From Gyrodactylus bullatarudis (lineage: Eukaryota > Platyhelminthes > Monogenea > Gyrodactylidea > Gyrodactylidae), in the NCBI GenBank assembly GCA_012064415.1, contig SSNU01000367.1, positions 155,323-219,322 of the forward strand: a stretch of DNA of 64,000 nucleotides, written 5' to 3'. Of the stretch, positions 24,625 to 36,273 are shown piece after piece. Below the pieces are notes generated by a model. It searched no databases. It was not told the origin of the DNA and saw only the letters and a program-made list of their open reading frames with translations. The position numbers were made by a program, and so were the translations under genes. Numbering within the stretch: the first letter of the stretch is position 1; every line of letters starts with the position of its first letter.

Positions 24625-24780
24625 GAGCTAGTTAATATGAAGATGGGAATTTATGATTTTTATAAAATTCTTAATTTTTTCATCAAGAAATCAAATTTGA
24701 TTAAGATGTTCTGGAATCTAGATCATGAGGCCCTCCTTCAGAGTTCAGAGAAAAAATAAATTTAAATTCGCGTTTTTTGA
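24625..24780. repeat. left end of a fold-back family member
   Basis: Starts GAGCTAGTTAATATGAAGAT and follows the left arm of the 18466 copy for about 120 bp ('catcaagaaatcaaatttga', 'gaatctagatcatgaggccc'). The other arm is missing. Confidence 0.7.
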
Positions 24781-26064
24781 ACTTTGAGTTGAAAAGAAAT
24801 CAAATAGGCGGAATCTGGTTTCTATTCGCTCCTAAATAAATTGACTAGATATATATTAATGAAACGATTAGACAAAGTCTATCTTCCATGTTTCATAGAC
24901 ACATTGCGATAAGCTTATGTGTAACGAGAGTGATTTATTCATCATACATCAAATATGAATGTTTTTAATTTCATTCAATAACATTACAATACTGGTCGTG
25001 ATCATATGATCCCCAGATTCTTGTAACCAAGTAGTTTGATTTTAAATTACCTCCCTCAAGTACATTCAGAGTGGTTTTATTTTTAAAGAAGATATCAATT
25101 TTCGATAAAAAGTAAGCTCTGATAATGCCTACCCATAGTGTTTTCGGGATAAATTTACAGCTTTTTTAAATAACACTTTTACCTATCGATATGGTAAAAT
25201 TAATCTCCAAGCAATTTAACATTAGAATACTGGATTTATCATTGCGTCAGTAATAAGATAAACGAAACTATGAAAATTACCGATCAGAATAGTTGTCGAA
25301 ACATTAAAAACAGAAGTTTCCATAATTTTGTTTATCTTATAACAAAAGGCAAATTTAGTAATTTTAGAAAATTTGAATTCAACCCAAATCTTAATCAGCA
25401 ATTCATATTTTCTTTGAACGATTGAAGAATTTCCTTTAGTCCCAACAAGTAGTTGGATTAAAAGAAGTCTTGAAAGAACTAATGAATAGATTAACTTTGT
25501 CTTAAGCTATGGGATACAAACTACTGTATTTACTGAACGTTTGCATACTAAACAGTAGTACTTCCTAACCTAGTTTCTTTGTTGTATCATTAAAATTAAT
25601 TATTATGTTTAAAATCTACAGAATAAAAAATATAATAATAATTTATCTTTTATTGTAAACAAAAGAATGGGACAAAATAAAGTTTCAACGCAATCTCTAT
25701 AACGAAGAGAATGTTGTTTTCATTGGAAAAATGAATTGAGTACAAAAACAAGGAAATAAGGCCCTATAATAAATAGTACAGTATATGAAGTAGCATTACT
25801 ATGACATAACATTTATTAGTAACAAAGAATTTCCTAGACATAAAAACTCTTACTAGAGAGAACTCTATCCATTGAATAGTATTCAAGCATTCATTTCACC
25901 AAAAGGTGTTTGATCAATTTCAATAAGGTTAGACAGCCAACTTTGAGGGAATATGACGTGATAAAGACGAATAGAATATTCACATATAAATTTTACAGTA
26001 GGGAAGTTTGAGAAACGAAATTCGATGTTTAATTTAAAAGCCCAGATTAATACTTCTATGTAAA
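24781..26064. other. probable intron sequence, no gene seen
   Basis: AT-rich; nothing recognised. Confidence 0.35.
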
Positions 26065-26240
26065 GTTAGTTGATATGAAGATGGGAGTCTAGGATTTTTA
26101 CAAAAATCTCAGAGAATGGAAATTTGGCGTCGAATCGAAATTAGTAAAATGACCATATTGTTCTTGGGAAAATTTTTCTTCAAACTGTAAAAGTAGCCAA
26201 CATAATCTGAATTTCATTAAACCCTTGACTTCTCAGAGAA
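26065..26240. repeat. truncated fold-back family copy
   Basis: Starts AGTTAGTTGATATGAAGATG, continues with 'gatttttacaaaaatctcag', then an internal segment of the family ('ggaaatttggcgtcgaatcg'). Confidence 0.65.
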
Positions 26241-27105
26241 TTTTTATCATGACTCGCATTTAATCTTTTGTCTATCCTATGGTTTTGAATACGCTGATTA
26301 TGAATCTACAGTTGTTTTCTGCATTCACCAATCAAGCTTGAGAATACATTACCCTGTTTCCTTCAAAATTTTGTAGAATATTCCATTGAAAAATTAACAA
26401 TGCAATTAACAACCTCTTTTCAGATAGTAATTTTAAACTATGAGGTAGAATCCCTTCGACTCAAAGATTATATTTCTTGTTTCCAACTTAGACCTTGAAA
26501 AGGTACAGTGGCATATAAGATTTATTTTACTGGCCTTAGATTGAAAATGACTTTAGACTTTACAGTAGACTTTCACATCAGAACATTGAGCTGAATCAAA
26601 AGTTTTTTTTTCAATTTTGTAATGGTGATTGTATTTAATAAACATAAAATTTTTTTAAATACACGTTATCCCAACAATAAAAGAAGCATTGGAACAAGAA
26701 ATTTAGACAAATTTCCTGAGAATCCAACTACTCTACCATAACCATGGAAATTATCTTGTATCATTGTGATAAATTCATTCATCAAGGGCAGTTTTTCTAT
26801 ATATTTAGTATGTACATGATTGTAAAAAATGAATAAATGGATACTCAGACTGAATTCTAGTCTTTTTAAAGAGATAGCTAGACTCTGAAACGCAAATAGC
26901 CTTTCTTATCAATTTTTTTCTTAATTTTTGTTTTATTAAATGATTAAAATTGTATTCAAGATCAAAAAGTATTGATGTTTAAGAGAAATTCATCATCTTT
27001 CTATTTAAACTAATTAGGCTGAAGAAATTCCATACCTCACTTTTATCTCAACAGACCCACAATGTTTCAAAAAATTAATTGCCATTTACATTTCAGAGCA
27101 ACTTG
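26241..27105. other. probable intron sequence, no gene seen
   Basis: No coding signal until the acceptor at 27105. Confidence 0.35.
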
Positions 27106-27188
27106 GCGTGAGATTTTAGATCCTGTAGGTTGGAACTCTAAAGGCTTACTTGAAGATGGGTCACAAGCAGAGAGATTATATATTTGAA
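27106..27188 (+). CDS. candidate terminal exon of an unrecognised gene, with polyA signal
   Basis: After a good acceptor (CATTTCAG at about 27105) a frame reads ATWREILDPVGWNSKGLL and then EDGSQAERLYI before TGA. The residue mix (two W, G, P, D) is unlike random AT-rich frames. AATAAA follows about 75 bp after the stop (CACTCAATAAACG, near 27262). Its phase fits the candidate exon ending at 23771. The final residues ERLYI are compatible with a C-terminal PDZ-ligand, but this is only suggestive. The gene's identity is unknown to me. Confidence 0.5.
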
Positions 27189-27289
27189 AATCATGTCTGT
27201 TCAATGTGTACATTTTTACATAATCGATATCTTTTGTGGGTTTTATTATGCAGATTCACTCAATAAACGATCTTAACTTTTCATTAAAA

Positions 27290-28793
27290 AATGCGACTGA
27301 TGACTTCTCTAATTTTTTTATTTAATTAATGAAAAGTTCATAAAATACGACTGAAATAATTCAGACAGTAGCTAGATTGAAATGTCCAAAACGTTCTCTA
27401 GTTGGCAGAAATTTATATTTGACAAAAAAATTCGAAAATACATTGATTGATGAATATCTTGGAGAGTGTTTTATCATTATTGAAAGTTGACAAATCTACA
27501 ATTTGATTGAGTTATTATTATTCTCAATAATTATTCAAATATTTTGACAAGGAAACATAAACTCTAGACATTCAAATTCGCAAATACATCTTTTTCCCAT
27601 CCTTACAAAAACGACTCAAGCTAGTGTGTTGGTTACACTGTGCAACACTAAAAAATCAACTCGACTGAATTTTTGATATGTTGTTCAGTTTTTTAGGGCT
27701 TAAATTAAAGCCAAGTGCTCAAATTTCAAATTTTATCATTTGGTTCGAGGAAGAAAAGTATTATAGCGATAAAATTTAAACCAATTTTTTCGGCGTTTTG
27801 AAATGATTCTGAATATAAAAGTTTCATTTTTGTCGGAAAATCCTGGCCAAAGTTATTAAGTTTTAAAGTTTAGAATATACCACGCATACACACGCACGAA
27901 TTGATTTTGTGAAAATTTGAAAAAAATCTAGGTCGTAAGGAGGCCGAAGAAAACGGTTGAAAAAAATAGTCTGAGATGAGTCAATTCATAATTGAATCTA
28001 AGATGATAGATTTCTTGTCTGGTGTCGCTCAAGAGGGGAGACACTGATTGATTAAAAGCTCTTTTCATAATCCATCTATTCCTGGATGAGACAAATGGGA
28101 GTAAAAAGTCTTGGTAAACTAATCACTCAAAGATCTTCTCGCCTTTTGTTGAGTTTAATAGGGGGCAATTAAGTTGGTTTCTCAAATTGGAAAAAATAGA
28201 GTTTCATTCAATTGCCAGACAATCCAAGCTGAAGAGGAAATAGATTTTTTGATGAATAGCCATATCACATGCCAAAATGCGTGCAACTTTATGATACAAT
28301 TAAACCATTAATCTTAAATTAAAGGGCAAACATATCAACAACTACAATCTCTGGGAGAATAGAATAAAAACTCTCCATTGCTTGGAGAGACATCATTTCT
28401 TTGTCGTAGACAATAAATTCTAGATTCTATCAACTACAAAATTAAAAAGCAAAATGAATTTCATAGTAAATACTCCATCTCCTCCATTTATTATAAAAGT
28501 TATTATTATCTAACACCTAAAAAACATTTGATATGGATAGAAAGTTTAAGGATTGCAGAAAGATTATAATTATCCATGCCTCCTCGTCTATTTAGTTCTT
28601 AAGTGTGTTTTGCTTTGAATTAACTTTAAATTCATTAGAGGTATTACTACATAAATACAAATATTGATGCTTTTCAATTCTAGAAATATCTAATAAGTTT
28701 AAAAAAATAGAGTGATTAATTATCTTTCTAATGGTACCAAACTTTTTCGAATTCATATTAGTTTTGGAGGATAAAATTTTTGTTCAACTTAAA
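27290..28793. other. non-coding, no gene seen
   Basis: Downstream of the candidate polyA signal. AT-rich with no recognised features. Confidence 0.4.
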
Positions 28794-28821
28794 GTCCCAT
28801 TACTTATCGCGCAACCTAATA
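28794..28821 (-). mobile_element. solo mariner terminal inverted repeat
   Basis: Read on the minus strand it begins TTAGGTTGCGCGATAAGTAA, ends TGGGAC, and is flanked by TA at the outer edge (28820-28821). This is the classic mariner-type end and matches the end at 52618-52643 at most positions. No transposase or partner end is seen nearby. Confidence 0.65.
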
Positions 28822-28876
28822 GTTACTATGAAATTATAATTTCACTTTTGGAACGGAATCATTTTGCGACTTGAAG

Positions 28877-28905
28877 TAATAATAATAATAATTATTATTA
28901 TTATC
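28877..28905. repeat. AAT/ATT palindromic microsatellite
   Basis: A run of AAT units runs directly into a run of ATT units, giving a short perfect hairpin-forming simple repeat. Confidence 0.8.
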
Positions 28906-31900
28906 GTCTAGGATCAAAGTGAAAAATCAAAAAAGTGGAAAATAACTCGTGCGATTAGAGATAATTCCACAGTACAAAATTTCAATTTCTTGATTATGAT
29001 TATAATAAAATAAACACAGTTAAATATAGGAATAAAAGCTTTTCGTAGTGTAACCTAGGGCTGAAAGCACTAACAGACAACTAAAGCAGGTTAATTCACT
29101 GTTTAAAAAGATCCATATTGATAATTATCAGTAGGACCTCAAAAATAATAAATTTAAATATTTGTTTTAAGTACTTATTTTCAGCGTGTGTATGTCTTAA
29201 CGACTCAATAAAAAATTATGAAAAGATACACTCTAATTAACGGTCGACATGACGAAGAGTGATCTAGCCAAACGTTGTTTGAGTTTTCATTATTGTATCA
29301 TGAATGAAAGCGTAGAAATTTGTTGATAGAAATAAGAAATTATTTCATTATTTCAATAAGTTGAAAAAAAACTAAAACTTATCATGATAACGAAAAATTA
29401 TGTGGGATTTTAGTAGGTCTTGGACTCTATTGGCTCCTACCAGGTGTAATATACTTTTTGAGAATTTTTGTGGTGCTAGTAATCGGAAAAATTTATCGCT
29501 AATTTCAATCAATTCCTTGAGTAATCATCCTCTCGGAGAATTTCTTCGAGTTAAATTAATAATCCTGATGAAGGTGAGCTTGTGTGGGAGGGGAGATTAC
29601 TTTCCCAAATTTTTCTTCCATTTTTACATTATCATTTTATACTCATATTCCCTATTCGTACAAACATTAAGAATGAATAATTCATTTGAAAGTATTCCAG
29701 AAACAGCATCAGCATACGACAACGAGAAATTCGAAAGGATTCTGATACAGATTGAGAAATGGGAAGACTTAAAGGAATTATGAGCACTGAGGATGAAGAA
29801 ATATGCATACTACTATTCTGAATTATTATTATTCAATAATTCAAAACTAGAGATTTAGATACCGTATCAACTCTAGCTAATCCATTATTACATTCTTGAA
29901 TCAGTACAGACAACTATCAATTCCAAGCCTAATTTTGTATTGAAGCATGTACCGAAAATGCTTCACCATTATGTCATTCAGTTTTAAAAATCCAAAATTT
30001 TTCAAATCGCCACTCAATTTTTACTACGCAATCACTAAAATCCGGTTTATCTTGGCCATTAAATGAGCATCTTATCATTGAGAGGACCTTCACGGTAAAT
30101 TTCTTTGTTTTATCATGTCCGTGAGATGTTGTTGGGAAAATGGCCAATGCCATAATAGAGGATGACTTTCACACTTTAATAGTACTCTTGTGAGTCGTTG
30201 GGAGGAAAAAAAATTTTAGACTTTATTAATTTTTATAAATACTGTCTCTAACCCCTGTAAGATATATGATCTGAATGAATTATTTTTAGGAAGATGAATT
30301 ATAACAAGCATGATATCGGGGGTTAGTTCATAGGAAGAATTCTCGGTTAGGAATATGTATCTCATTACTCATTGTAGCCGCACAATGCCGAGTAGGAATT
30401 TGAATGGATGAGTTAGTTATTGAAATTGAAAATGTACTACTCGTTCAGTTTGATATTAGGCTGAGGTCACAATAATGAAGAGAAGTTCAACTTGTGAAAG
30501 AGATACTTTTGCCCATACCATCTCCATCTATTTATATAACACACAAACACTCACGCGCCTTCCTTCTTGGCCAGATTCAGGCAACCAAAAATAAAATAAA
30601 AACAGAAGAAGAAAGTGTTGGCAGAGAAATAGATAAAGGATATCCCCTTTTATTCCAAGAAATATAGTGTATGCCTCGAATTGAAATGACACATTTAAGT
30701 GTGTGAGCCAAACAGATAAAAGATGCTGAGATGATGAGTGAATAGTCTCTCGATTTTTCGTTGTTTTCTTCCATCATTGCTCTCTCTCTATCAGAGCTAA
30801 ATTTGTTATCCTCATTATTTTTCATCAGAAGAAATCAGAAGATAATAATAATTATCATTACCAAACACTCTTATAAATAAAACGTATTATTTTATTCTCC
30901 CTTTCAGAGTAATTATTCTCAGAGTATATCATTTGATTTTACACAAAAACTATTCTGCATATATATATATGACTCATTGGATAATTACATTGTGATTTCA
31001 CTAAAAATTTGCCTATGGGTAGACTAGTGTAACAGATGAGAGGTGAGAATGAGTCAAATCGATGAATATAAACTTATAGCTTTTCCATCAAGTTCAGTAA
31101 ACCCTTTTTGATCTCCTTGTAATTTTTATGATTATGAGTTGAGTTGTGATGATTTTAAATAAGTTTATAGTTAATATTAGAATTATCATTTCTTACTGAT
31201 TTGCTTCGAGAAAAAGCGATAAATAGATATACATTAGATTTTAACGAAAAACATCAAATTTTCAATCAAGAATTCGAATATGATTGTGATCATGTAAAAC
31301 TTTTTCCGACCATTCTGCCAATATCAATCAGCAAAGTTAAAAATTCCTCTGCTAAAATCAACCTAGAGAATTTTCCATTTCCCCTTTTTGCAATTGAGAA
31401 TAAAAATCTATAGAGATGATATATACCAGAAATTTCGTGATTTAATTTGAACCAGAGAATAATTTCAGCTCTCATATTTCGTATAAGCATATCTACTTCT
31501 GAGAGAGAGGGAGAGTAGATCCTAATTATTATTACGAGTGGAAAAACGATAAATTACCAAAAGGACTAATCCCTTGAGAGAATTGTACTCCTTGTAAATC
31601 TCTTCAAGATTCTTCATCCCCTCCCACACACAAGAATGTAATATCTGGATATTTTTGATTATTCGTATTTGAATTCATTCACAACAATCATTACAGATTA
31701 CATCATCAATAATTATTACAATAATAAACCTAGTTATTGTGATCTTGACTCAAACATCCAGAATAATTCAAGAGTCTATCCGTTTAATTTTCTGTCTGAA
31801 TTTATCATACGATATAATTTAGAATTGGAAATTTGATATTTAAAAAAGAACCCATGCATGGTCAGTAAGATAAAGAAATTTATCTTGCCCGCCCAAGCAA

Positions 31901-32494
31901 TCATATCAAGAAATGAGAGGAATTATTGCAAGATATTTAATTCAAGTATTCCCATGAGACCAAGACACGTACCAAGTCATGACAACTCTTTTAGACTGTC
32001 CAAAGGTTCACCTAGATTCATTCAACTGTGACTAGAATAAATTTATCTATAGTGTGGAAATGCTCTCTTGTCTATTTGAATATCAGTACTGCTACTGATC
32101 AATTCTAAAATCTATTCATAACTGACTTGAATTTGAAAAATTGAATTTAGAAATTTTATGTAATAATTATATAGTCTCAAGGATATCGCACTACAACATA
32201 GAGAGATGATACCTAGAGTACTTGATTTTACTTGATAACCTTGAGGGATAAAGTGTAAGAGTATAAAACTCAATAAATGAATACGTTTGTACCGATCAAT
32301 TGTCACTATGGTGATCCTTGGTGTATTCAATACATCCATCCATCTATCTATTGCTTACAGAAATTTAAATAGTTTTCTCACGCAGTGTACTCATCGTCAA
32401 AGGTAAGGTTGAGTTACATCATTTCTAAGAATTTTTTATGTAATTTTTAAACATCAACTCGTTCATTTTTCATAGAAAGATCAAAGATGTAGGT
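28906..32494. other. non-coding; weak frames only
   Basis: A 127-codon frame at 29400-29783 contains a hydrophobic core but no recognisable domain. It could be a chance frame or a small unknown gene and is not called. The rest of the stretch is AT-rich with no recognised feature. Confidence 0.38.
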
Positions 32495-32517
32495 ATAGAA
32501 AAAATAGGTTTTTTATT

Positions 32518-32554
32518 CACTAAATGTACATTTCTTTACGGTTCATCAGTAGTG
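32518..32554 (-). ncRNA. type I hammerhead-ribozyme-like motif
   Basis: On the minus strand: stem I strand CACTA, core CTGATGA, 8 nt, GAAA, loopless stem III ATGT/ACAT, T, and closing stem I strand TAGTG. Stem I pairs perfectly over 5 bp (6 with the next pair). Both conserved core boxes are present. Stem II (ACCGTAAA) does not pair well, so the copy is probably degenerate. Stem III differs from the 1066-1105 copy by a T-A to C-G change that keeps pairing. Confidence 0.55.
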
Positions 32555-32965
32555 ATACATAAATAATGTTAACAGTTTAAAATTCATTGAAAATAATATT
32601 TTACAAATTATGAAAGAAGTATAGTAAAAGTTGAAAAATATAAAAATATAATGTGAGCTGAAAAACACCAAAACTCTTCAATAAATAGCAACAGTGAAGA
32701 GAAAAGTGAAAAAGCTCACATAGTTGAAGATTATAAGACTAATTTTTCTGACCACACAGGTTTGGTTTAAAGTGATTGATGAAGAATTTCTCCTTCACCC
32801 ACAAATCTGTGCTGTCATCAGAGAGAGTTGAAGAGTTTTGTTGTTTTTTCAGCTCACATTATATTCTTATGTTTTTCAACTTTTACTATACTTCTTTCAA
32901 AATTTGTAAAATATTATTTTCAATGAATTTTAAACTGTTATCATTATTTATGTATCACTAATGAT

Positions 32966-33002
32966 GAACCGTAAAGAAATGTACATTTAGTGAATAAAAA
33001 AC
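32966..33002 (+). ncRNA. inactivated hammerhead-like motif in the second arm
   Basis: Mirror copy of the previous motif: CACTA, ATGATGA, 8 nt, GAAA, ATGT/ACAT, T, TAGTG. The first base of the core is A instead of C, a change expected to abolish cleavage. Confidence 0.5.
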
Positions 33003-33015
33003 CTATTTTTCTAGA

Positions 33016-34213
33016 ACTAGAATAAGAAGAGAATTAATCACCGTTTCTATTTCCTGGACCATTTTATACTTAAATCAAATCAGAACCTAGATAGGATCAG
33101 CATTGTTTTCCTCAGGACAAATAAATAAATTCAAAACAGGTTCAATCTTTTTAGTTTTTTAATCAACTAATGTTTTTTTGAAGAATTAAATCAAATGATA
33201 CAAGAATCAAAGGTTGCCAAGATGTTACAAGCAATTTGATATTAAAAAATGAGAGTTTAAGAATTTTTTAAATGAAAATATTTATTTAAAAATATGGCCA
33301 TATTTTGAATTTTAGATTCACGCCAAAACCCACCTACTTATTTAAACTTATATTGAAACTAAATCATGAGAAAGAAAAAAATTATAATTTCAATGGTTCA
33401 AACTGATCTTAAACTCCAAGCAAGTGAGAGGAGTATACCAACTCTATGTACATCAGAAGAATCCGATTTAACGACCACATTTAATATCAACTGACCAAGG
33501 AGCAGAAATCAGTTGATTCTTTAGTTCAAATTTTCATGTTGGGCAAGTTACTTTCTAAAATCGTGATTAATCGATTAACACTGTTTGGAATTTGGCGTGA
33601 ATTTGAATTTCATAACTTGGCCATACTGTTAAATATACTTTTAAATTACTCACTTGATATATGCTCAAGGATAATCCAAAAGTAATGCGGGTTCTCTCTT
33701 CCTAGTTGACTTTTGGCTTTTGTAGTTGTCTCAATCTTTTTTATTCTTGCATTGATGAGATATCAGAAATATCAGATATTGATTCCTTGTTATTTGTTAT
33801 ATATTTTTTTATATTATGCAATGAGAATGTTATTTAAAAAAAGAAGGGGAGAATTTCTCTTTTTATTCCTCAGTTTCATTTGTCTAAATGACAAATCATC
33901 TCTAACTGCATTCCCATTGGCTATGCCTCCTGAACCAATTAATGATGAGAAGATTTATTTATCTTTTTGTTTGAATAAAATAAACGTGATGCCCTTAATA
34001 CTTTTAATCTATAGATAGATACATTTTATTTATATTATGCAATCTTTACTATCAATTATACAGTATCATTTCAAGTCAATTGTATTAATATTCCTCGCAA
34101 GGCATTTTATCTATCTAATGATAGAGTATTTGACCTTGAAAGGTATTTAATTAATCAAACGTATTCTTCAAAACTCGGTAATTCAACACGTATTACTTCA
34201 CGATTATACTACA
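33016..34213. other. non-coding; one weak hydrophobic frame
   Basis: A 101-codon frame at 33713-34018 is hydrophobic at its start but starts with a non-ATG codon and resembles no known family. Nothing else is seen. Confidence 0.38.
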
Positions 34214-34265
34214 CCTAGTTAGTTAATATGAAGAGGGGAATTCAAGATTTTTTAAAAATTAATCA
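34214..34265. repeat. short terminal fragment of the fold-back family
   Basis: TAGTTAGTTAATATGAAGAG followed by 'gggaattcaagattttttaa' matches the family's left end only. Confidence 0.55.
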
Positions 34266-34827
34266 AGAAATTTGAAAAAAATAATTTTCAATATAACAAA
34301 TAATTATAATTATTAATTATGGCAGTTAGCGCCAACTATACTTTTTCATTATATATTAAAAAACGTTTTTAACATCTTTTCAGCTTACTCAGTAATAATA
34401 TCGTTTATAACACTAAACTCAAAATTTTATCATTTTTTTATTTTCTACCTAGAATTTTATATAGAGTTTCTATCGATTTATTAGGGAGTCGTAGATCACA
34501 TATGAAAAAACATTATTAATATTATTGATAATAATAATCACGGCGTTAATAATACAGTCTATTACAGTATGATCCATTAACAGGTTGGTGAGGGATATTG
34601 GTAATAAATATAATAAATTTATTGAGATCTATATTTTATTTTTACAGAATGATTTGAGGAACATGTGTCTGAACGATGATTGTAAAGAGACCTTGTAATG
34701 TGTGAAAATAAAATATGTATGAATTTCAATTTTCCCATGATTTAATGAATCTGGTTTCTTTATACATTTTCTCCTCGTCTGTAAGCATGATTTGCTTGTT
34801 GATTAAAATCACCGTCTTGAACTACAT

Positions 34828-35648
34828 CTAGCTAATATTAAGAGGGGATTTTATGATTTTTGCAAAATTTATCATGATATCGAATTTAATCAAGATTTTT
34901 TGGAATCTAAATCAACTTTCCCATTTTTTGAGTGATCAAAAATATGATAAGAAAACAGTTTATCACCATAAAGCTTTTGATGAAATCGTTATATTTCAGG
35001 GATTTTGATCATCAAATTTCATCGATTTCCAAGTAGGGAGATTGACCAAAAAATCGAATTTAAAATTCCCAAAATCTGATTCGGGATATTTAATTTCTTT
35101 GTATAATCGTGATCCTAAAAATCAACTTTCGATCATTGTCTCATTTTGAAATCAACTCAAAGCTCAAAAATGAAAATTTAGCGCTGACTCGAGAATTTGA
35201 ATTTGCCATAATTTTCTTGAAAATTAAATTTATTCTAACTACATATGGCATAATTTTCCATTTTTTTGAACTTTGAATGAGTCAGTGGGATCAAGTTAAA
35301 AAATCTAATTCACTTCATCGCCGTTGATCTCTTGTTTCATTTTCACTATCAATGTAATTTCGATTAGTCAAAATCACTAAGTCGATGCTACTTGAGACTT
35401 CTTCTTAGCATCCACCGGGTGGATGATCCACCCGATTTCAAATCAATATAAATTTTCAGCTAAAAGTTCATAAAAATGGAAATTTGGCGCCAAATTAAAA
35501 TTTGACAATATTTTTATATTTTTCTTGAAAATTAATTTTTTTTCAAAATTCTTCCTCAGTTTTACTTAAACTTTTCATAATCTGGATTTGAGAAAATCTC
35601 TCCTCTTCCAAAAGAGAACCAAGATTCCCAACATCATATCAAACAATT
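34828..35648. repeat. fold-back family member, about 820 bp
   Basis: The left end (CTAGCTAATATTAAGAGGGG, about 34828) and the right end (GATTCCCAACATCATATCAA, to about 35648) are the family termini. The interior shares 'gatcatcaaatttcatcgat' and 'tcatttccaagtaggga'-type sequence with the 5285 copy. The right end abuts the Penelope fragment that follows, suggesting one element inserted beside or into the other. Confidence 0.65.
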
Positions 35649-35679
35649 CACATCTAAACTCTTCTTGGAATTGGAAGTT

Positions 35680-35915
35680 TTCAACTGTAGATCTTGTGAT
35701 CATCTCAATAAAGATACTGCCGTGACCAAATATCTTACAAACGAAAACCACGTTGCTTCGATTTCTAATTTTTTCTATCTTATACAAGAACCCAGGGGAT
35801 GACAGCACAGATGTGTGGGTGAAGGAGAAATTCTTCATCAACATGTATAAAAACCTAATTTGTGTGTTCAAAAGAATTATTCGTTTAATCTTCAACTATC
35901 CTGATCGATGTGGGA
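35680..35915 (+). mobile_element. Penelope-like element, extreme 3' fragment
   Basis: The plus strand encodes CDHLNKDTAVTKYLTNENH, 'VASISNFFYLIQEPRG' and a stop. It is co-linear with the C-terminus encoded on the minus strand at 1392-1500, and the following 3' untranslated sequence ('gacagcacagatgtgtgggt', 'gaaggagaaattcttcatca') also matches. The similarity stops near 35900. It lies 360 bp upstream of the start codon of the tail-anchored protein gene. Confidence 0.8.
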
Positions 35916-36273
35916 CTTTTTCAACCGACTGTAACAAAAAGTCATAAATAAAGGTTATCAGAAAGTTATTCAATGCTAATGGTCGGTTAACACACCTTCC
36001 AAGAGCATACATAGTAAATTTGTATCTACTGAATTAGCAAGTTTCCTTCAAAAAAGTGGAAATAACCTATGAAAAAATAAAGACAAAATCTCAATATTTG
36101 AGAAGTATACTTCACAGATAGATTTTGTACTAGACAGAGAGTGTATGTTTAAAAATGCAAGAGACATGACAACGTCATGTAGCCTCTAGTTAAGCGTAAC
36201 TACATAATTAAAATTTGAAGGGAAATATGTATTAGTCAGGTAGATCTCTATTCCATTCATTGCACTTGGAAGG

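Larger units (their letters stand above)
32495..33015. mobile_element. fold-back derivative of the Penelope-like element
   Basis: Arms 32495-32682 and 32827-33015 are inverted copies of each other (over 90% by eye). The centre and left arm match, in minus orientation, the 3' non-coding part of the Penelope copy at 1066-1388: 'gaagaatttctccttcaccc', 'gtgaaaaagctcacatag' and 'ccaaaactcttcaataaat' are all present. The coding end is gone except for the sequence just past its stop. Each arm carries the hammerhead-like motif; the right-arm copy has lost the essential C of CTGATGA. Inverted terminal duplication is a known feature of Penelope-like insertions. Confidence 0.8.

Noticed and set aside
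29400..29783. 127-codon frame
   Set aside because: Contains a hydrophobic run and a charged tail but no recognised family; similar frames arise by chance here. Kept as a note only.
33713..34018. 101-codon hydrophobic frame
   Set aside because: Starts with a non-ATG codon and shows only AT-driven hydrophobicity.
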